Assembly (NCBI GenBank): GCA_003641795.1
Contig: QNAP01000032.1
Coordinates: forward strand, 1 to 12,200
Reading direction: 5' to 3'
Source of the DNA: Thermotogae bacterium
GTDB lineage: Bacteria; Thermotogota; Thermotogae; UBA12178
Length of the DNA: 12,200 bases
Numbering within the stretch: the stretch's first letter is position 1; every line of letters starts with the position of its first letter. The notes under the pieces are model-generated. The model saw only the letters and a list, made by a program, of their open reading frames with translations, made no database searches and was not told where the DNA came from. The position numbers and the translations under genes were made by a program. This document shows, in pieces, positions 6,941 to 12,200 of this stretch.

Positions 6941-7686
6941 AGCGACGGTTTCACGTGTTGTTGATATTACTCTTCTCATTCTCCACAGGACTCGGCCAGG
7001 AAATTCCTCTTCCCAAGATCACCATCGGTGTTTCTCCTGTAGAACAACCTTCGGATTTGGTAATCACACTGGAAATCTTGCTCTTACTCACCGTTCTCAC
7101 GTTGGCTCCTTCAATCCTCATTCTTTTCACTTCCTTCACGCGGATTGTGATTGTTTTTTCCTTTCTCAGGAACGGGTTGGGTACTCGGCAAGCGCCTCCC
7201 AACCAGGTTTTGATAGGTTTGGCGCTATTTCTCACATTCTTGATCATGCAACCGGTATGGGCCCAAATCTACGAGGATGCAATAAAACCCTACACAGCAG
7301 GAGAAATAGGATACCAAGAGATGTTCCAGAGGATTTACTCACCGGTGAAAAGCTTCATGATCTCGGAACTGAAAGCACACAAAAACGAAGACAACGTTTT
7401 CATGCTCGCGGAAGCTGTAAACATGGAGATAAACAACATAAACGACTCCCCACCTTCCGTGCTCATTCCTGCCTTCGTGTTGGGCGAGATCGAAGTGGCT
7501 TTTAAAATGGGTGTGATACTCTACCTTCCTTTCATCCTCGTCGACATGCTGGTATCGAGCATACTACTGGCTATGGGAATGATCATGGTGCCACCCATCT
7601 TGATCTCGTTGCCTTTCAAAGTGCTTCTCTTCGTCGTTGTGAATGGTTGGGACCTGTTGATCAGAGGTCTCATCCAGAGTTTTTGA
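6937..7686 (+). CDS. fliP: Flagellar biosynthetic protein FliP
   Basis: FliP forms the central ring of the export gate in the flagellar type III secretion apparatus, in the inner membrane. The protein has 249 residues, the usual length. It begins with a cleavable-type signal sequence (KRRFHVLLILLFSFSTGLGQ), then a membrane helix pair (LEILLLLTVLTLAPSILIL), the conserved TSFTRIVIVFSFLRNGLGTRQAPPNQ stretch with its ALFLTFLIMQPV helix, a periplasmic loop and the C-terminal family signature VLGEIEVAFKMGVILYLPFILVDM followed by MGMIMVPP. ATG 6937 overlaps the fliO stop by four bases, suggesting coupling. fliQ and fliR, often next, are absent; instead the gene end overlaps an oppositely directed gene by 17 bases. 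Confidence 0.96.
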   Translation: MKRRFHVLLILLFSFSTGLGQEIPLPKITIGVSPVEQPSDLVITLEILLLLTVLTLAPSILILFTSFTRIVIVFSFLRNGLGTRQAPPNQVLIGLALFLTFLIMQPVWAQIYEDAIKPYTAGEIGYQEMFQRIYSPVKSFMISELKAHKNEDNVFMLAEAVNMEINNINDSPPSVLIPAFVLGEIEVAFKMGVILYLPFILVDMLVSSILLAMGMIMVPPILISLPFKVLLFVVVNGWDLLIRGLIQSF

Positions 7687-7948
7687 GGATCTCTTTTATC
7701 TTTTGCTCAACGCCGGAATTCTTACCTGGTAAGCATTTGTTGGGCTCGTCACCTTTGAGTATGGCCTTCGCGTAACCTTCACAACCAGGATAACCGCAAG
7801 CACCGCAGTTCAACCCAGGCAGAGCTTCAATTATCAGCTTCAAACGGGGGTCCTCCTTTACTTTGAAAATCTCGGCGGAGTAAGCCAAGAAAATCCCCGC
7901 AGCCAATCCCAGAACACCCAACAACACAGCCGAGTAAACCACCGTCAT
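7670..7948 (-). CDS. Small membrane-anchored Fe-S protein, RnfB N-terminal-like
   Basis: A 92-residue protein that looks like the N-terminal third of RnfB, a subunit of the Rnf electron-transfer complex. Residues about 4-24 form one membrane helix. Then comes LIIEALPGLNCGACGYPGC with C48, C51 and C56, followed by C72 in NKCLPG: the CxxCx4C...C pattern of the small 4Fe-4S domain found in RnfB and in reductive dehalogenase-like and CO dehydrogenase-linked proteins. The ferredoxin-type domains that follow in true RnfB are missing, and no other rnf gene is nearby, so it should not be called rnfB. It starts one base after the acetyltransferase stop, suggesting a two-gene operon, and its stop lies inside fliP on the other strand. 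A role in electron transfer at the membrane is inferred; partners are unknown. Confidence 0.8.
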   Translation of the reverse strand: MTVVYSAVLLGVLGLAAGIFLAYSAEIFKVKEDPRLKLIIEALPGLNCGACGYPGCEGYAKAILKGDEPNKCLPGKNSGVEQKIKEILKNSG

Positions 7949-7949
7949 C

Positions 7950-8426
7950 TTACCACTCTCCCTTGCCAGGATATTCTTCTGCGAGCAATCCGTAAACGAT
8001 TATATCGTGAAACTTCCCGTTCCAAAAGCGAGCCTTCCGCAACCGACCTTCCTCCAAGAATCCGAGCTTTTCCATCAATTTCCTCGATCTCGTGTTGTAC
8101 TCATAAACTTCCGCGGTGATCCTGCGAAATCCCAACACACGGAAGTAGAACTCCAAAAACGCCTGAAGCATCCGGATTCCGCATCCCCTTCCTCGCCACG
8201 ACTGATCCAGGACAAAGGTTAAGTAAGCGCTTCTACTGATCCACCTTATCCGACTGAGTTTTACCCAACCCAACAGATTTCCATCCGCTTCCGCAGCGAA
8301 ACCCAGCTCTTCGGGCAATTTCTCAGGCCAGCTGTACACTTCTGAAAAGAGGTGGAGGTCTTCCACATCAATTGAAGGAAGTTCGTTCATAGTGGTGAAC
8401 GTGACGTTATTGATCTTTACCTTCAC
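7950..8426 (-). CDS. GNAT family N-acetyltransferase
   Basis: A 158-residue single-domain GNAT protein, cytoplasmic, of the RimJ/RimL-like branch, transferring an acetyl group from acetyl-CoA to an amine of unknown identity. The acetyl-CoA loop is visible in VLDQSWRGRGCG with R78-G79-R80-G81-C82-G83, preceded by the beta-4 strand SAYLTFVLD. The downstream YEYNTRSRKLMEKLGFLEEGRLR (N111) is the motif B helix, and a final strand region FHDIIVYGLLAEEY closes the fold. The start is GTG at 8426-8424 with GGGGTGAT about eight bases upstream on this strand. It is divergent from the cyclase operon and one base before the small Fe-S gene. The substrate cannot be predicted; ribosomal-protein or antibiotic acetylation would be a guess. 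Confidence 0.87.
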   Translation of the reverse strand: MKVKINNVTFTTMNELPSIDVEDLHLFSEVYSWPEKLPEELGFAAEADGNLLGWVKLSRIRWISRSAYLTFVLDQSWRGRGCGIRMLQAFLEFYFRVLGFRRITAEVYEYNTRSRKLMEKLGFLEEGRLRKARFWNGKFHDIIVYGLLAEEYPGKGEW

Positions 8427-8449
8427 AGCGATATCACCCCAACTATGGT
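8422..8449 (+). promoter_or_regulatory. Weak candidate promoter for the cyclase operon
   Basis: TTCACA at 8422-8427 (5 of 6 with the -35 consensus) is followed after 16 bases by TATGGT at 8444-8449 (4 of 6 with the -10 consensus). This would start transcription near 8456, giving a leader of about 60 bases before GTG 8518. The pair sits at the divergent junction, where a promoter is needed, but short matches like this are common by chance. Confidence 0.25.
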
Positions 8450-8517
8450 AACATCTTCAAGACAACGCGAACCACTTCTCTTACGTGAAGGTCAAAAGAA
8501 ACAGAAGGGACGGAAGA

Positions 8518-10488
8518 GTGGAGAAAATGTTAGGAAGACATTTGGGGTACTTCATGGGGGCATTGTTGATCGTGTTGTACTTTCTCGCATATCAACTTGG
8601 AAACCCGTGGATCGAGATCTTCGAGCTGAAGACACTGGATCTGCGCTACCAAGTGCGAGGAGAAAAGAAGATCGATCCACACGTGGTTATCGTTGCCATA
8701 GATGAAGAATCCCTGGCAAAGATGTCCGTCTATTACAAGGACGAATGGCCATGGCAGCGTCATCATTACGGCAGACTTTTGAGAAAGTTATTCGAATACG
8801 GTGCAAAGGCTGTCGCCTTCGACATTTCTTTCACAACGCCGGATGAAGTCAACCCTAAGAGTGACTCTTACTTAGCGAGTGTGCTTTTGGCAATGAAGAA
8901 CGTGGTACTCGGAACTTACATCGTGTTCGACAAACAAGTTTACGAATCGTATCCTGAAGAACTGAAGGATCAACTCAAAGAGAATATCCACCACCTGCAA
9001 TTCGTCTTCAAGATGGAGAACTTCGAGTACTCCTCACTGATCCGAGCCCTTTCTGTCTACAAGATCATTCCACCCATAGTGAAATTCTCATCCGTGGTAC
9101 CATCAGCGGTCTTTGAGATAGGCGAGCTCGATGTTGACTCTGTGGTGCGCAACCTCCCACTCTTTGTAAGGGAAGACTGGGCACTGGAAAACGGTCTCAC
9201 TTCCGGGTATCTGCCCCACATGGATGTATTGGCAGCTGCGCTCTATCTCGGTGTAGATCCAAAAGAACTGATAGTGGACTTCAAGTCACGATCGGTCAAG
9301 CTTGGCAGTCATAGAATCGCGTTCGATTCAAACGGCATCTTCCAGCTCTATTACTACGGCGATGCAGTCTTTCCCGAGTATTCCTTCTACGACGTTGTCT
9401 ACGGCCAATCTGACTACGCAGACGCCTTCAAAGACAAAGTGGTACTCCTTGGTTACACCACCAGTGCCAAGGGACTCTACGACTTGCGTTCAACCCCTTT
9501 CAATCCCAACACAGCCGGTGTGCACATCCATGCCACAGCCATTGAAAACTTCATAAGGGGAGACACGCTAACGAGGCTCCCCTTTTGGGTGGGGATCTTA
9601 ACAGTGCTCTCAACGGCTCTGTTGGCTGCTCTACTGAGCTCTTTTCAGAGGGTTTGGCTGAACTTTTCATCGTTGAGCATTCCGGCATTGACCTGGGTTT
9701 TGAGCTATTACCTCTTTCTCGATCAAATCTGGCTCGATACCTTCTATCCCATGTTCGCCGGGCTTGCCATTTCGGTGATCAACATCAGCGCCAACTTTTA
9801 CAGAGAACACGCTGAAAAACGGAGGCTCAGAAACTTCTTCTATCGGTACGTTCCAGACACAGTAGCCGACATGCTCGTAAAGAAGAAAGAGGTGAAGCTC
9901 GGAGGAGAAAAAAAACGTGTGGTTATACTCTTTTCAGATGTGAAGGGGTTCACCTCCTTCAGTGAAACCAAGGACCCAGAGTTGGTGGTGAACGTTCTCA
10001 ACAGATACCTTACCTCCATGGCCGAGATCATCCGAAACCGCTATGGAGGTACAATCGATAAATTTGTTGGCGACGCCATTATGGCTATCTTCGGTGCGCC
10101 CATAACCACAGGCAATGAACACGAAAGGGCTCTTATGTGTGCCCTCGACATGAGAGAAGCCTTGGACAAACTCAACGAAGAGCTTTCCGAAGAGTTCGGT
10201 GCGTTGATAAAACTCGACAGTGGAATAGGCATCCACGAAGGTGAGGCATTGATAGGAAACATAGGCGCACCTTTTAGGATGGACTATACGGCCATCGGGG
10301 ATGCCGTTAACACCGCCTCACGGATAGAGCATTTGACAAGGGAAATGAAAGCTGAGATAATAGTTTCTGAAGATATCGTGAAAAACACGGAGACCGCGTT
10401 CCGTTTCGAATTTTTGGGAGAGTACGCTGTGAAAGGAAAGGCTGAACCACTGCGCCTTTACTCCCTCTTGGGTAGGAAGGGGACCTAA
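8518..10488 (+). CDS. CHASE2-domain membrane adenylate cyclase (class III)
   Basis: A receptor-type class III nucleotide cyclase of about 656 residues. Order: a membrane helix at about 9-26; an extracytoplasmic CHASE2 sensor domain to about 350 (KTLDLRYQVRG, PHVVIVAIDEESL, GAKAVAFDISF, late GVHIHATAIENF); three membrane helices at about 355-376, 382-401 and 408-426; a linker FFYRYVPDTVADML; and a cyclase domain from about 465. Catalytic features are all present: metal-binding D474 (FSDVKGF) and D519 (DKFVGD), the ATP-selecting pair K515 and T591 (DYTAIGD), and transition-state N598 and R602 (NTASR). This predicts cAMP production, as seen in family members with Lys and Thr/Asp at those places. 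The start is uncertain: GTG 8518 has AAGGGA seven bases upstream; GTG 8485 gives 11 more residues but lacks a ribosome site; ATG 8527 is also possible. The ligand of CHASE2 is unknown. Confidence 0.9.
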   Translation: MEKMLGRHLGYFMGALLIVLYFLAYQLGNPWIEIFELKTLDLRYQVRGEKKIDPHVVIVAIDEESLAKMSVYYKDEWPWQRHHYGRLLRKLFEYGAKAVAFDISFTTPDEVNPKSDSYLASVLLAMKNVVLGTYIVFDKQVYESYPEELKDQLKENIHHLQFVFKMENFEYSSLIRALSVYKIIPPIVKFSSVVPSAVFEIGELDVDSVVRNLPLFVREDWALENGLTSGYLPHMDVLAAALYLGVDPKELIVDFKSRSVKLGSHRIAFDSNGIFQLYYYGDAVFPEYSFYDVVYGQSDYADAFKDKVVLLGYTTSAKGLYDLRSTPFNPNTAGVHIHATAIENFIRGDTLTRLPFWVGILTVLSTALLAALLSSFQRVWLNFSSLSIPALTWVLSYYLFLDQIWLDTFYPMFAGLAISVINISANFYREHAEKRRLRNFFYRYVPDTVADMLVKKKEVKLGGEKKRVVILFSDVKGFTSFSETKDPELVVNVLNRYLTSMAEIIRNRYGGTIDKFVGDAIMAIFGAPITTGNEHERALMCALDMREALDKLNEELSEEFGALIKLDSGIGIHEGEALIGNIGAPFRMDYTAIGDAVNTASRIEHLTREMKAEIIVSEDIVKNTETAFRFEFLGEYAVKGKAEPLRLYSLLGRKGT

Positions 10489-10490
10489 GG

Positions 10491-11789
10491 ATGGACCAGG
10501 AGCTTCTTCGAACATCTGTCGAATACCTTTTCAAACAAGGCTTAACAGTTTACATAAAGCAATCCAAACACGAATTCGGTAAGAGAGGCGATCCAGCAGA
10601 TCTGCTCATCCAGGATAAATTCGGAGCCGATTCGGTGATAGAAGTTTATGGAATTCCTCAAGATCTCGATCTGGGATTACTCATGTCCTTGAAGATGCTT
10701 CTTGAAAGGTGTGTAGGGTCTGTCGACAAAGTAAAAGACGAGCAACGGTTGCTTGCGCAATTGATTTCTAACATGGGGTCGGCAGACAGTGATCCCAAAA
10801 GCGTTGCGGAGTCGATGCAAGTAGAGTTGTTGAAAACCGTTGGTGCCGATGCGGCAGCCTTCTTTTTGTTCGAAGAGACCAACCCCGATAGGCTGATCTG
10901 TATCAGTGCAAAGGGAGGAGCAGAAGGAAAAATCGAGGGAAAAGAAATTCCCATCGAAGGTAGCCTGGCGGGTTTGGCGTACCAAACAAACCAACCAATC
11001 TTGATAGCAGACACGATCTCCCACCCAAAGCATTACCATGGATTCGATATCTATTACAAAACGGAAAACATCGTGGCCATCCCGATCAAAGGCAAGTACA
11101 AGATTCTTGGGGTTGTTGAACTCGTAAACAAACCGAAGGGATTTTCCATTGAGGACCTCGTTCTCCTAACACAATTGGCATCCACAGCTGGTATCATCTT
11201 AGAAAACGCCATAGTTCAGCACCAGTTCGAAGTTCTGTTAGAAGATGCTCTCGCCGCGTTGGTCGAAGCTCTCAACAGCAGGACCAAAGGTGCTCAGCAA
11301 CACTCCCAGAGAGTGAGAGAATTGTCAACGAAGTTGGGGAAGTGTTTAGGACTTGACGGAGAAGAGTTGAAATCCCTGGGTTTGGCAGCCTTGATATTCG
11401 ACGTCGGAAAGATTGGCGTGAGCGACAAGATCCTCAACAAAACGTCATCGTTAACACCAGAAGAATATGAAGAAGTGAAGAAACACGTTTTTCACGGTGC
11501 GGAGATTCTTTCACAAGTGGAAGAGATACCACAGCAGGTGATCGATGCGGTCCTCCATCATCATGAAAGATGGAACGGCGGGGGGTATCCCGAAGGGCTC
11601 TCAAAAACGGAGATCCCGCTCTTTGCGCGAATCATAGGCATTGCCGACGTCTTCTGCGCCCTCACTGAGGATAGACCATACCGCCGTGCCATGGCAAAAG
11701 CAGAGGCGATGGATTACACGAAACGTGAGAGCGGAAGGCTCTTCGATCCAGATCTCGTTCGTTGTCTTGAGGAGGTAGAGCGTGGCTGA
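10491..11789 (+). CDS. GAF plus HD-GYP-like domain protein with altered HD dyad
   Basis: A 432-residue soluble protein with an unrecognised N-terminal region (about 1-95), a GAF sensor domain (about 100-240, with IPIEGSLAGLAYQTNQPILIAD and VAIPIKGKYKILGVVELVNK) and an HD-GYP-type phosphodiesterase domain (about 250-430). HD-GYP enzymes hydrolyse cyclic di-GMP using a two- or three-metal centre. Seen here are H271 (HSQRV), H332 (KKHVFHG), H357-H358 with the GYP at 365-367 (HHHERWNGGGYPEGL), D386 (IADVFCAL) and RPYR. However, the HD dyad reads F303-D304 (ALIFDVGKIG), so the metal-binding His is lost, and the segment before H271 is longer than usual. The enzyme may be inactive or altered, perhaps a sensor of cyclic nucleotides. 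ATG 10491 lies two bases after the cyclase stop, so the pair is co-transcribed; the end overlaps the next gene by eight bases. Confidence 0.88.
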   Translation: MDQELLRTSVEYLFKQGLTVYIKQSKHEFGKRGDPADLLIQDKFGADSVIEVYGIPQDLDLGLLMSLKMLLERCVGSVDKVKDEQRLLAQLISNMGSADSDPKSVAESMQVELLKTVGADAAAFFLFEETNPDRLICISAKGGAEGKIEGKEIPIEGSLAGLAYQTNQPILIADTISHPKHYHGFDIYYKTENIVAIPIKGKYKILGVVELVNKPKGFSIEDLVLLTQLASTAGIILENAIVQHQFEVLLEDALAALVEALNSRTKGAQQHSQRVRELSTKLGKCLGLDGEELKSLGLAALIFDVGKIGVSDKILNKTSSLTPEEYEEVKKHVFHGAEILSQVEEIPQQVIDAVLHHHERWNGGGYPEGLSKTEIPLFARIIGIADVFCALTEDRPYRRAMAKAEAMDYTKRESGRLFDPDLVRCLEEVERG

Positions 11790-12200
11790 CAGTTTCTTCA
11801 TACTCTGGTTGGGCCATCTTTTTGGAGACTACGTGCTACAGAACGGCTACATCGCAAAAAGAAAAGAGAGAAACCTTGGTGTGCTCTTGATCCACGTTAT
11901 GCTGGTTGGAGCAAGCCATTTACTGTTCTTCTTGCCCAGCTTTAACGGCAATATTCTTGCCGCTGTTGGCTTCGTTGTGGCTGCTCACTTTTTGATAGAC
12001 TATTCCAAGTTCCGTCTCTCCAAATTCCAATGGGTTTCAACACCGTGGTATTACTTATTCGATCAAGGGCTTCACATCTCAACGTTGTTAATAGTGGCAC
12101 CTCTCATCGCCTATCAGCAAGCGTTTTTCAACGGTCGTCTTTCCTTGATGATCTGCGCTGCCATTTTAAACGCCTACGCATGGGGCATCTTTGCTCACCT
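11782..12200 (+). CDS. DUF3307 family membrane protein (partial, 3' end outside)
   Basis: The first 139 residues of a polytopic membrane protein of the DUF3307 family, whose function is not established. The family motifs are visible: LGHLFGDYVLQ at 10-20, an Ala/Lys pair after it (IAKRK), a helix LGVLLIHVMLVGASHLLFFL, the motif HFLIDYSK at 69-76 and FDQGLHISTLL from 93. Several hydrophobic segments follow, so it spans the membrane repeatedly. The GTG start at 11782 is set by a GAGGAGGT site at 11769-11776 and overlaps the GAF/HD gene by eight bases, which argues for translational coupling to it. The frame is still open at the window edge. A link to second-messenger signalling is suggested only by the operon position. 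Confidence 0.85.
   Translation, partial: MADSFFILWLGHLFGDYVLQNGYIAKRKERNLGVLLIHVMLVGASHLLFFLPSFNGNILAAVGFVVAAHFLIDYSKFRLSKFQWVSTPWYYLFDQGLHISTLLIVAPLIAYQQAFFNGRLSLMICAAILNAYAWGIFAH

Noticed and set aside
7725..7739. Short palindrome CTTACC-T-GGTAAG near the fliP end, as a possible terminator
   Set aside because: It has a one-base loop, lies inside the Fe-S protein coding frame and is not followed by a T tract.
7670..7948. Calling this gene rnfB
   Set aside because: Only the membrane helix and first Fe-S domain are present and no rnf partners are nearby, so the symbol would be misleading.
8445..8705. Second + strand frame over the cyclase start
   Set aside because: It overlaps the conserved CHASE2 start in another frame and its Arg-rich product has no family features.

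Overview
The window reads as a chromosomal segment from a member of the Thermotogota. The evidence is the product similarity I recall: CheY and CheA closely resemble the Thermotoga maritima proteins, and the full CheA reading frame is about 672 codons against about 671 in T. maritima. The base composition looks close to half G+C and genes are packed almost without gaps. About half of the genes start with GTG or TTG, usually behind strong Shine-Dalgarno sequences. A Pseudothermotoga/Thermotoga-type host is an inference; no species can be fixed without a database search.

Block 1 (1-7686, all + strand) is one uninterrupted run of genes: the 3' end of xseA, xseB, an Asp23-family gene, fakA (yloV type), cinA, cheA, cheW, cheY, a fliO-like gene and fliP. 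No gap exceeds 45 bases and several genes overlap, so housekeeping genes (exonuclease VII, envelope-stress/fatty-acid kinase pair, CinA) could share a transcript with the chemotaxis core (CheA-CheW-CheY) and two parts of the flagellar export gate (FliO, FliP). The most notable feature is in cheA: an in-frame TAA at 5239-5241 splits an otherwise intact gene in the last part of the ATP-binding domain. Everything downstream stays in the same frame and remains well conserved.

Block 2 (7670-8426, - strand) holds two genes converging on fliP: a GNAT acetyltransferase and a small membrane-anchored iron-sulfur protein that looks like the N-terminal part of RnfB without its ferredoxin domains. The small gene overlaps the fliP 3' end by 17 bases, with no room for a terminator.

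Block 3 (8518-12200, + strand) is divergent from block 2 and looks like a signalling operon: a CHASE2 receptor-type adenylate cyclase, a GAF plus HD-GYP-like protein whose HD dyad reads Phe-Asp instead of His-Asp, and the start of a DUF3307 membrane protein that runs off the window.

I found no tRNA, rRNA, CRISPR array, insertion sequence, prophage or convincing intrinsic terminator. I see no wholly unknown system. The best leads are the interrupted cheA, the degenerate HD-GYP protein beside a cyclase, and the orphan RnfB-like protein.
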